59,232 nt of DNA, from positions 1-59,232 of the forward strand of contig JAICRU010000008.1 of assembly GCA_025937235.1 (NCBI GenBank). The letters are read 5' to 3'. Source of the DNA: Acidimicrobiia bacterium. Lineage in GTDB: Bacteria; Actinomycetota; Acidimicrobiia; Spongiisociales; ZC4RG35. The number at the start of each line of letters is the position of its first letter. Positions within the stretch are counted from its first letter, which is position 1. The notes under the pieces are model-generated. The model did no database searches. It had not been told where the DNA came from and saw only the letters and a program-made list of their open reading frames with translations. Positions 24,916 to 32,334 of the stretch are shown one piece after another. A program made the translations under genes and the position numbers.

Positions 24916-25973
24916 TAGCAGTCTGCATCGAGCCGGGATCCTCCGACTCGCTACGCCTGGAGGACCGGACCGAGCCTGCGCCCGGCCCGGGTGACTTGCT
25001 GGTCGAAGTGCTGGCGGTCGGCATCTGCGGCACGGACCACGAGATCATCGAGGGTGACTTCGGCCACCCGCCTCCTGGGCGGGACCGTCTCGTCCTCGGT
25101 CACGAGGCAGTGGCCCGTGTCCTAGGCACACCGGAGGGAAGCCGATTCGAGGTCGGCGACTTGGTGGCGCCCATCGTCCGCCGGCCAGATCCACTTCCGT
25201 GCCCGCCCTGCGCGGTCGGAGAGTGGGACATGTGCCAGAACGGCCGATTCGCTGAAGCGGGGATACGCGGGCTCGACGGCTACGCAACAGAACGGCTGGC
25301 CCTGCCCGAGGAGTTCGCCGTGCCGGTCGTGGCCGCCACCGGGGCTCTCGGGGTATTGGTCGAGCCGGCCAGCGTCGTGGCCAAGGCATGGGAGCACATC
25401 CTCCACATCGGTGCCAGAGCCGTCTGGGAGCCCAAGACGGCCCTGGTGACCGGGGCGGGGCCGATCGGGCTCCTCGCCGCCCTGTTCGCCCTCGACCACT
25501 GCGAACAGGTCTACGTCCTCGACCGGGTGGCCGACGGGACCAAGCCGGCATTGGTCGGCGACCTGGGCGCCATCTACCAGCATGAGGGGCTGACCGCCAT
25601 CGACCAGCGGTTCGACGTGGTCATCGAGTGCACCGGTGACACCGGTTTGATGCTGGAGGCCCCGGAGAAGACCCGGCCCAACGGAATCGTCTGCCTGGCC
25701 GGGGTAGCCGGGGAGGGCAGCTCCGGAGCGGCCGGCTTCGCCCGCGACATGGTCTTGGAGAATCGGACCATGTTCGGGACGGTGAACGCCAACCGGCGGC
25801 ACTACGAGCAGGCCGCCCGTGTCCTGGCTGCCGCCGATCACTCATGGCTGGAGCGGATGATCGACCGGCGTGTGCCGATCGACGATTGGCGGGACGCTTT
25901 TCGGCGCGAGCCCGATGCCGTGAAGACAGTGATCGAGTTCCTCCCACCGGGCTCTCCGAGTGCCGCGTCGTAA
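24912..25973 (+). CDS. Glucose 1-dehydrogenase-like zinc alcohol dehydrogenase
   Basis: A 353-aa medium-chain dehydrogenase resembling archaeal-type glucose dehydrogenases. Catalytic zinc motifs CGICGTDHEIIEG and LGHEAVARV are present; the structural-zinc lobe is CPPCAVGEWDMC, with the C-x2-C-x7-C spacing of this subgroup. The Rossmann motif is VTGAGPIGLLAALFA, and VEPASVVAKAWEHI is typical of GlcDH. GTG start at 24912 overlaps the GH15 stop. Together with GH15 it would turn alpha-glucosides into gluconolactone; a lactonase-type SMP-30 protein is encoded downstream at 30135. Confidence 0.87.
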   Translation: MIAVCIEPGSSDSLRLEDRTEPAPGPGDLLVEVLAVGICGTDHEIIEGDFGHPPPGRDRLVLGHEAVARVLGTPEGSRFEVGDLVAPIVRRPDPLPCPPCAVGEWDMCQNGRFAEAGIRGLDGYATERLALPEEFAVPVVAATGALGVLVEPASVVAKAWEHILHIGARAVWEPKTALVTGAGPIGLLAALFALDHCEQVYVLDRVADGTKPALVGDLGAIYQHEGLTAIDQRFDVVIECTGDTGLMLEAPEKTRPNGIVCLAGVAGEGSSGAAGFARDMVLENRTMFGTVNANRRHYEQAARVLAAADHSWLERMIDRRVPIDDWRDAFRREPDAVKTVIEFLPPGSPSAAS

Positions 25974-26595
25974 CCGGGTCGACCCATTGGGTGACCTCCA
26001 CGCCGTCCCTCATCGGGGTCTGTTCACCGGCAACCGGGGCTGTCTAGTCGACGACCACGGTCAGATAGCCCGTCATCATCGCGGTGACCTCTGGATCACA
26101 TGTGTCACCGAATATCGAGGCTGGCAACATCCGGTGGATGCCCCGGGGACATGGACCCCGCTCTTCTTCCTCGACGATGCGGTCGCGTTGGCGGCCGGTC
26201 ATCGTCCTTGTGGGTTGTGCCGGCGCTCCGATTACGCCCGATATCGGGAGGCGGTCTCCCGAGCACGAGCCGAGCCTCCTCCGGGCGCTGCCCGGTTGAA
26301 CCGGCTCCTGGCAACGGAACGGCTCCGGCCCGGTCGTGGCCTGGAGCGCGCTGCCGACCGCATCACCTGGACAGCCTCACCTGGGCTACTCCCACCGGGA
26401 ACGATCATCGTTGACTCCGGTCGCAACCCCTCGTTGGTGATCGACGATCGCCTGATGTCGTTCGACTTCTCGGGCTGGGCCGATCCCAGACCCATGCCCC
26501 ACGGCGAAACCGTGGAGGTGCTCACCCCACCCACCTCCGTCGCTGCCATGCAATATGGCTTCGAGCCGGTCTTGCACCCATCGGCCACGATGTAA
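25960..26595 (+). CDS. Conserved hypothetical protein with CxxC motif (211 aa)
   Basis: I recognise the sequence type (NRVDPLGDLHAV, RGLFTGNRGCLVDD, then TPLFFLDDAVALAAGHRPC) from actinobacterial hypothetical proteins but know no function. The stretch FFLDDAVALAAGHRPCGLC resembles the second half of the Ada metal-binding domain (typically FF-x-A-x4-AAGFRPC-x2-C), with further cysteines at GNRGC and WITC. The paired first-half CxxxC is absent, so homology is uncertain. GTG start at 25960 overlaps the dehydrogenase gene by 14 bases, placing it in the same operon. The next gene begins 47 bases downstream. Confidence 0.7.
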   Translation: MPRRNRVDPLGDLHAVPHRGLFTGNRGCLVDDHGQIARHHRGDLWITCVTEYRGWQHPVDAPGTWTPLFFLDDAVALAAGHRPCGLCRRSDYARYREAVSRARAEPPPGAARLNRLLATERLRPGRGLERAADRITWTASPGLLPPGTIIVDSGRNPSLVIDDRLMSFDFSGWADPRPMPHGETVEVLTPPTSVAAMQYGFEPVLHPSATM

Positions 26596-26641
26596 TTCCA
26601 CGAGCCGAAGCTGCCCTTCGGGATACCGTCTGGCCCAGCCC

Positions 26642-28384
26642 ATGACTGCCCAGGCCCCGTCCTACCGCGCCACACTCACCACCTACCTCCGCCCGCTGCG
26701 GGGCCGGGTGGCCGTGCTGGGCGTGCTGCTGCTCGGCTCGATTGGGCTGCAACTGGTGATACCGCTCATCCTGGCCGACTTCATCGACACCGCGATCAGC
26801 GGGTCAGCCGTAGCCGGGCTCACCACCGCCGGGATCGCCTATCTGGTTGCAGGGATCCTCAACCAATTTCTCGACGCCGGTGCCTCCTATCTGGGCACGG
26901 ACATCGGCTGGAGCGCGACGAACCGTCTCCGTGAGGAGCTGACCGAACATCTCTTCACTCTCGACATGGGGTTCCACAACGACACGACTCCCGGCGAGAT
27001 GATCGAACGGGTCGACGGCGACGTCACCGCCCTCTCCGAGTTCATCTCCAGGTTCCTGGTCAGGCTGATCGCAGCCGCCATCCTGCTCACCGGTGTGATC
27101 GTGGTCTGCTGGCTGGAGACGCCTGCGATGGGGCTGACGATCACCATTTACGTGATCGGGGTCGTCCTCTTCCTCGTCCGTCTCCGGTCGATCGCGGTCG
27201 CGGCTGCCGAAGAGGAGCGGGAGACGTCGGCCCGGCTCTACGGCTTCATCGAGGAGCGGCTCGCCGGGGTCGATGACATACGCTCGCTCGGCGCCGGTCG
27301 ATTCACCATGAATCGGTTCGTGCCGGTGATGCGGGACTTTTACACCCGGACCACCCACGCCTGGCGCAAGAGGATCCTGGTCTGGGTCTCGGCCAACACC
27401 GCGTTCTGGGCGGGCGATGCCCTCGCCCTGATCGTCGGTGTGTGGCTCACCCTGAACGGCACCATCTCAGTGGGCACGGCCTTCCTGATCCTCCAGTACG
27501 TCCAGTTGGTGCGTCGGCCGATCGAGCAAGTCACACAGGAGCTCCAGGAGCTGCAGAAGGCAGCAGGCGGAATCGTTCGCATCGATCATCTCCGGCGTCT
27601 CCGGACCTCGATCTCCGACGGCGACGAAGTGCTCCCCCCCGGTGCACTCGCCATCGAGTTCGATCGTGTCTCCTTCGCCTATGAGGACCGCGGAGTGCTC
27701 GACGATGTCAGCTTCACCCTGGCGCCCGGCCGCTCGCTCGGGCTGTTGGGTCGGACCGGGGGTGGCAAGACAACCATCACCCGTCTCATCGCCCGGCTCT
27801 ACGACCCGGACCATGGCGTGGTCCGCCTCGGGGGGCACGATCTGCGGAGTGTCCACTCTGCGTCGTTGCGGGAGTCGGTCGGCGTCGTCACCCAGGACGT
27901 GCAGTTGTTCGAGGCCACGATCAAGGACAATTTGACCTTCTTCGAGGAGCAAGCGGATGCCGAGATCTACGACGTGCTCGAAGCCGTCGGGCTGGGGGAT
28001 TGGATCCGGAGAATCGGGCTCGATAGTCAGCTCGGGCCTGGTGGCCAGGGTCTGTCCGCAGGAGAGCAACAGCTGCTCGCTTTTGCCCGCGTCTTCCTCC
28101 AGGACCCGGGCGTGGTGATACTCGACGAGCCGTCATCACGTCTCGACCCAGTGACCGAGGCTCTACTCGCCACGGCCACGGAGCGCCTTTACGCCGGCCG
28201 TACCGTGGTGATCATCGCCCACCGATTGGAGACGGTCCGTCTCGCCGACGAGATCATGGTGGTGGATGCCGGTCGAATCGTCGAGCATGGGCCCCGCCAT
28301 GAGCTGGCAGCCGATCCCGGCACGCGTTATTCAGCGCTGCTGGCCGCGGGCAGGGGCGACATCCTGGGAGACACCCGGCCATGA
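26642..28384 (+). CDS. ABC exporter half-transporter A (consensus Walker B, degenerate signature)
   Basis: A 580-aa fused membrane-ATPase protein: six-helix exporter domain (residues 1-320) then nucleotide-binding domain. Walker A is GRTGGGKTT, Q-loop VVTQDVQLFE, and Walker B VVILDEPSSRLD with the catalytic Glu. The signature is LSAGEQQ rather than LSGGQ. In a heterodimer this protein supplies the competent Walker half of the hydrolysing site. ATG 26642 follows TACCGT (26624-26629) by 12 nt. It is translationally coupled by ATGA to half-transporter B. Substrate unknown. Confidence 0.92.
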   Translation: MTAQAPSYRATLTTYLRPLRGRVAVLGVLLLGSIGLQLVIPLILADFIDTAISGSAVAGLTTAGIAYLVAGILNQFLDAGASYLGTDIGWSATNRLREELTEHLFTLDMGFHNDTTPGEMIERVDGDVTALSEFISRFLVRLIAAAILLTGVIVVCWLETPAMGLTITIYVIGVVLFLVRLRSIAVAAAEEERETSARLYGFIEERLAGVDDIRSLGAGRFTMNRFVPVMRDFYTRTTHAWRKRILVWVSANTAFWAGDALALIVGVWLTLNGTISVGTAFLILQYVQLVRRPIEQVTQELQELQKAAGGIVRIDHLRRLRTSISDGDEVLPPGALAIEFDRVSFAYEDRGVLDDVSFTLAPGRSLGLLGRTGGGKTTITRLIARLYDPDHGVVRLGGHDLRSVHSASLRESVGVVTQDVQLFEATIKDNLTFFEEQADAEIYDVLEAVGLGDWIRRIGLDSQLGPGGQGLSAGEQQLLAFARVFLQDPGVVILDEPSSRLDPVTEALLATATERLYAGRTVVIIAHRLETVRLADEIMVVDAGRIVEHGPRHELAADPGTRYSALLAAGRGDILGDTRP

Positions 28385-30138
28385 GCACACTGGGTCTGGT
28401 CTGGGAGGTGATCAGGTATCGCCCCGGGCGATTCCTCTACTGCTTCGCCATGTGGACCATCGTCCACGGCCTACCGCTCGCCTTCGGCATCCTGATCGCA
28501 CAGGTCTTCGACCGGCTCGCCCAGGGCAGTCCCGTCGATGAGACCGCGTGGGCGCCCGCCATCATCTTCGCCGTCCTCGCAATCGGTCGGAACCTGGTCA
28601 TATGGCTCGGCGACATCCACTGGATCAACCATTGGCTCGAGCAGTCCCTCCAGCTGAGGCGCAACCTGCTCCGTTGGCTGATGGAGGCCCCGGGCTCACG
28701 AGTGGTGCCCTTGGCCCCAGGGCAGGCGGTCAGCACCTTCCGCGACGACGTTGACGACGTCCTCGAGTACATGGAGAACTGGGTGGACATGGGTGGCCTG
28801 CTCTTCTTCGGGATAGGGGCGATCGTGGTGATGGCGTCCATCGACGCCGGCCTCACCACGATCCTCTTGGTGCCGTTGGTACTGACGATGATCCTCACTC
28901 AGGCCCTCAGCCCGCAGATCCGAAAGCGTCGTCGGGCGATGCGGGAGTCGACCGATCGGGTGACCGGGTTCATCGGGGAGACATTCGCCGGAGTGCAGTC
29001 GATCAAGCTGGCTGCGGCCGAGGATCAGATGCTGGGCCGTCTCCACCGGCTCAACCAGACCCGACACAAAGCAGCTCTGTCCGACACCTTCCTCACCGAG
29101 GTGCTTCGTGGCGTGAACCGGAACATGTCGACCATCACCGTCGCCATTGTGCTGCTGTCCGCGGCCGGCTCCGTGAGCGAAGGAACCTTCAGCATCTTCG
29201 AATTCACCCTCTTCCTCACCTATCTGCCCCGGCTGACCGACTACATGGCCTTTGTCGGTGACATCGTCGCCCAGCATCGGAGGACCGGCGTCGCCTTCGA
29301 GCGGATCCGCTCCCTCGCAGTCGACGCCCCCGACGAGGAGCTGCTCGATCGGACCAGGGTGCCGCTGGTGGGTGACATCCCCGACATCGACCTGCCCGCC
29401 ATCGGTATCGATCCTCTGCGAAAGCTCGAGGTGCGCGGGCTGAACCACTGGTTCCCGGACGGGGGGGAGGGACTGGAGGGAGTCGATTTCGAGGTCGAGC
29501 GCGGCTCGTTCACCGTGGTCACCGGCAAGATCGGATCGGGGAAGAGCACCCTGGTCCGCGCCCTCCTCGGGCTGGTCCCTTCGGACGGGGAGGTTCGCTG
29601 GAACGGCAAGCTGGTCGAAGACCTCGCCTCGTTCTTCGTTCCGCCCCGCTCGGCCTACACGGCCCAGGTTCCCCGATTGTTCTCTGAGTCGCTCGCCGAC
29701 AACATCGCCCTCGGCCAACGGGTGGCCCGAGAGCGGCTGCGGGAGGCGGTGCAGTTGGCCGTCTTGGAGCCCGACCTGGAGCGTCTCGAGATGGGTGAGC
29801 AGACCATGGTCGGGGCCAGGGGGGTCAAGCTGTCCGGTGGCCAGGTACAGCGCTCGGCCGCAGCCCGGATGCTGGCCACCGACGCTGAGCTGTTGGTCTT
29901 CGACGACCTTTCCTCGGCCCTGGACGTGCACACCGAGACCGAGCTGTGGCGCCGGCTCCTCAGTCAGCGCGATGTGACGTGCCTGGTCGTGTCCCACCGA
30001 CGCGCCGCCCTCGCCAGGGCGGACCAGATCCTGGTCATGGACCAGGGACGAGTCATCGACCGCGGAACGCTGCCCGATCTCCTGGAGCGCTCCGAGCTGA
30101 TGCGATCGCTCTGGGCGGAGGAAGGGGACGCGGCCTAA
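28381..30138 (+). CDS. ABC exporter half-transporter B (degenerate Walker B, canonical signature)
   Basis: A 585-aa partner of the preceding protein with the same layout. Walker A GKIGSGKST and signature LSGGQVQ are canonical, but Walker B is LLVFDDLSSALD, with Asp in place of the catalytic Glu. This is the complementary degeneracy to subunit A, so the pair should have one hydrolytic and one silent ATP site like TM287/288-type exporters. A short insertion around DLPAIGIDPLRKL precedes the NBD. Its stop overlaps the convergent SMP-30 gene by 4 bases (CTAA). Confidence 0.92.
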   Translation: MSTLGLVWEVIRYRPGRFLYCFAMWTIVHGLPLAFGILIAQVFDRLAQGSPVDETAWAPAIIFAVLAIGRNLVIWLGDIHWINHWLEQSLQLRRNLLRWLMEAPGSRVVPLAPGQAVSTFRDDVDDVLEYMENWVDMGGLLFFGIGAIVVMASIDAGLTTILLVPLVLTMILTQALSPQIRKRRRAMRESTDRVTGFIGETFAGVQSIKLAAAEDQMLGRLHRLNQTRHKAALSDTFLTEVLRGVNRNMSTITVAIVLLSAAGSVSEGTFSIFEFTLFLTYLPRLTDYMAFVGDIVAQHRRTGVAFERIRSLAVDAPDEELLDRTRVPLVGDIPDIDLPAIGIDPLRKLEVRGLNHWFPDGGEGLEGVDFEVERGSFTVVTGKIGSGKSTLVRALLGLVPSDGEVRWNGKLVEDLASFFVPPRSAYTAQVPRLFSESLADNIALGQRVARERLREAVQLAVLEPDLERLEMGEQTMVGARGVKLSGGQVQRSAAARMLATDAELLVFDDLSSALDVHTETELWRRLLSQRDVTCLVVSHRRAALARADQILVMDQGRVIDRGTLPDLLERSELMRSLWAEEGDAA

Positions 30139-30983
30139 CCGGCGAAGTCCCGGACCGGGAGCCCGGCTACACCGGGCATCGTGGTGAACAGCGAGCCGGC
30201 CAAGGGGTCGTCATCGGGCTCGAGTCGCTCACGCGAGGTGGTTATGAACAGCCGATCCAGGTTGGGCCCCCCGAAACAGCAAGCCGTCACCTGGCGCGCC
30301 TCCACCTCGACCACCTCGTCCAGCTTTCCCCGATCGGTGTAACGATGCACCGCACTCCCCCCGAACAGGGCAACCCAGATCCCTCCCTCCTCGTCGACGG
30401 CGAGACCGTCCGGGCCACCGTTGTCTGCGGGGATCTCGACGAACGTGCGCCGGCCGCGCAAGCCCCGATCGGAGTCGTAGTCGAACACGGAGACCTCGTG
30501 GGTCGGGGTGTCGATGTAATAGGCCAGCGAATCGTCGGGGCTCCAGTCGAGACCGTTGGAGATGGTCACCTGCTCGAGCACCACCTCAACCTCGCCCGCG
30601 GCGTCCAGCCGATAAAGCGATCCCGCTCCGGGGTGCTGGTCGTAAGCCATCGACCCGCAGTAGAAGCGACCGTCGGGATCACAACCACCTTCGTTCATGC
30701 GGACGTCGTCATCGTCCCAGAGATCGCCGAGTCGGCGGATCGAGCCATCGGGCTCCTCGAATGCGAAGCCACGCTCGATCCCGAGCACTGCCCCGCCTCC
30801 ACGGCGGGGCCTGACGATGGCGGCGATGTCGGCCACATGACGGCGGTCGATCGAACCGTCCGGGCCCAGAGAGAGGATATCGCCATCGAGCATGTCGACC
30901 CAGCGAAGACCACCCCAGGCATCGGACCACACCGGCCCTTCACCGTGGTACACCACAGGATCGGTCAGTTGCTCGGCTTTCAC
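30135..30983 (-). CDS. SMP-30/gluconolactonase-family protein
   Basis: A 282-aa six-bladed beta-propeller enzyme. Family motifs are GEGPVWSDAWGGLRWVDM (metal Glu), MNEGGCDPDGRFYCGSM, ISNGLDWSPDDSLAYYIDT (Asn and Asp metal ligands) and PDGLAVDEEGGIWVALFGG. It probably hydrolyses a sugar lactone such as gluconolactone, matching the glucose dehydrogenase 5 kb upstream on the other strand. The GTG at 30983 is chosen because the longer frame to 31043 overlaps the next gene and adds a non-conserved Arg/Pro stretch. It ends in a 4-base convergent overlap. Confidence 0.88.
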   Translation of the reverse strand: MKAEQLTDPVVYHGEGPVWSDAWGGLRWVDMLDGDILSLGPDGSIDRRHVADIAAIVRPRRGGGAVLGIERGFAFEEPDGSIRRLGDLWDDDDVRMNEGGCDPDGRFYCGSMAYDQHPGAGSLYRLDAAGEVEVVLEQVTISNGLDWSPDDSLAYYIDTPTHEVSVFDYDSDRGLRGRRTFVEIPADNGGPDGLAVDEEGGIWVALFGGSAVHRYTDRGKLDEVVEVEARQVTACCFGGPNLDRLFITTSRERLEPDDDPLAGSLFTTMPGVAGLPVRDFAG

Positions 30984-30996
30984 TGGTGGCGAACAG

Positions 30997-31551
30997 TCAG
31001 GCCGGAGCGGGTGGCGGCACCGCGCCACTGCCGAACCGGCCAAAGGCCGCCACCAGGCGCATGACCCCGACCATGATCATCCACACGCCGGCAACGACGG
31101 CGATGACGAACAAGGTGATCTCCGGCCAGACCATGGCCACGATCCCGGCGCCGATCGAGACCAGACCCGAACCGAGCTCCCATCCCCATCCCGGGCCTCG
31201 GTCCACGATCGACTCGATGGTCTCGATCAGGCCTCCGACCACCCAGAAGACGGAGAGCACGATGACCACCGCTCCGAGGTTGCGTACCGGTCGGAGGAAC
31301 AGCGACGTCCCGGCGATGAGAGCGAGCACGCCGAAGATGACAGCGAGGACGCGCCCTTCCCCGATCTGAAAGGCGTTGACCACGAGAAGGACGCAACAGA
31401 CCAGGATCTGGATGCCGAGGAGGATCACCAGGGCCAGGATGGTCACACCTGGCCAAACCAGGGCAAGCACGCCGGCGATGATCGAAAGGATGCCAAAGGT
31501 GATCAGGGCCCACCTCGGCCATCCCAGGGAATAGGTATCGGCCTGCATCAT
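30997..31551 (-). CDS. HdeD/DUF308-family membrane protein
   Basis: A 184-aa integral membrane protein with six short hydrophobic helices in three repeated pairs. Each pair has the family pattern G-x-L-x-I-x-A-G-x-x-A-L-x-W-P, for example FGILSIIAGVLALVWPG and GLVSIGAGIVAMVWPE. Homologues include acid-resistance protein HdeD; function elsewhere is unknown. GAGGAG lies 9 nt upstream of the first of two tandem ATG codons (31551 and 31548). It is upstream of and may be co-transcribed with the SMP-30 gene (13 bases apart). Confidence 0.85.
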   Translation of the reverse strand: MMQADTYSLGWPRWALITFGILSIIAGVLALVWPGVTILALVILLGIQILVCCVLLVVNAFQIGEGRVLAVIFGVLALIAGTSLFLRPVRNLGAVVIVLSVFWVVGGLIETIESIVDRGPGWGWELGSGLVSIGAGIVAMVWPEITLFVIAVVAGVWMIMVGVMRLVAAFGRFGSGAVPPPAPA

Positions 31552-31659
31552 CGGACATGCTCCTCGGTTGGCTGGCGGCCGAAGCTAGCCATGACGACGA
31601 AGCCGGGCGCGCCGAACGGCGCGGTCAGGCTCGGTGAGTCCCGGCTAGCCCGTCGGCGT

Positions 31660-32301
31660 CTATCCCTCCCGACGCAGATGCTCCTCGAGAAAGCCGAGCG
31701 TCCGTGTCCAAGCCCGATCCCGGGCCTCGGGGTCGAAGGTGGCGCCATCGGGCTCGGCGAACCCGTGTCTGGTCCCGGGGATCCTCTCCACTTCGACATC
31801 GAGGTCCTCCAGACGCATCGTCGCCTCCATGAAGGCGGCCTCGTCGTCCGAGACGTATTCATCCTCCTCGGCGAGGTGGATCAGGTAGGAGGCCCTGGAG
31901 CCGGCGAAATCGATCTGCTGGCTGCCATAGAAGGACACGGCCGCATCGACCAGATCGGCGAGACGAACCGAGGCCCACAGCGCCAGAGAGCCGCCCATCC
32001 CGAAGCCGACGATCCCGATCGGGCCTTCTGTCGACTTCTCGTGGAGCAGCTTCGCCGACGACAGGACCAAGGAGGCGAGCCGGTTGGGATCGGCCTTGCC
32101 CAGGTGGTCCAGAGCCTCCTGCTCGGAGGAAGGGTGCTCGCCGAAGTTGATGTCGGGAGCCAGAACCGTGAACCCGTGATCGGCCAGATCGTCACACAGA
32201 CTCTTCACCGACTGGGTCAGTCCCCAGAAGGAATGCAGGACCAGAACGCCCGGGCCCGGCCCCGCGTCACCGGAGACGAAGTAGGCGAGATCGCGAACCA
32301 C
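31660..32301 (-). CDS. Dienelactone hydrolase-family protein lacking the nucleophile
   Basis: A 213-aa alpha/beta-hydrolase of the dienelactone hydrolase type. The fold motifs VLVLHSFWGLTQ, GFTVLAPDINFGEHP and the Asp (about 147, HLAEEDEYVSD) and His (179, PGTRHGF) of the triad are present. The nucleophile elbow reads GFGMGG, with Gly101 where Cys or Ser is required (GFCxGG in the paralogue at 45659). It may be inactive, use another residue or bind ligand only. GTG at 32301 lies 6 nt after TATTTT. It is divergent from the MFS gene. Confidence 0.85.
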   Translation of the reverse strand: MVRDLAYFVSGDAGPGPGVLVLHSFWGLTQSVKSLCDDLADHGFTVLAPDINFGEHPSSEQEALDHLGKADPNRLASLVLSSAKLLHEKSTEGPIGIVGFGMGGSLALWASVRLADLVDAAVSFYGSQQIDFAGSRASYLIHLAEEDEYVSDDEAAFMEATMRLEDLDVEVERIPGTRHGFAEPDGATFDPEARDRAWTRTLGFLEEHLRREG

Positions 32302-32307
32302 GACGAG

Positions 32308-32313
32308 AAAATA
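32308..32313 (-). promoter_or_regulatory. Putative -10 element (TATTTT), leaderless GTG at 32301
   Basis: TATTTT is the most AT-rich hexamer among these sites; it ends 6 nt before the GTG. Confidence 0.5.
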
Positions 32314-32320
32314 CCGGGCC

Positions 32321-32326
32321 TACCCT
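32321..32326 (+). promoter_or_regulatory. Putative -10 element (TACCCT) of the MFS gene
   Basis: TACCCT ends 8 nt before ATG 32335 and lies 7 bases from the divergent TATTTT element. Confidence 0.45.
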
Positions 32327-32334
32327 GGTACCCG

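Noticed and set aside
28696-29997. 433-codon minus-strand open frame
   Set aside because: It is antisense to ABC half-transporter B with all motifs on the plus strand.
30892-32334. About 480 codons upstream of and in frame with the MFS gene
   Set aside because: The region is antisense to SMP-30, HdeD-like and dienelactone hydrolase genes, and the MFS fold and a -10 element start at 32335.
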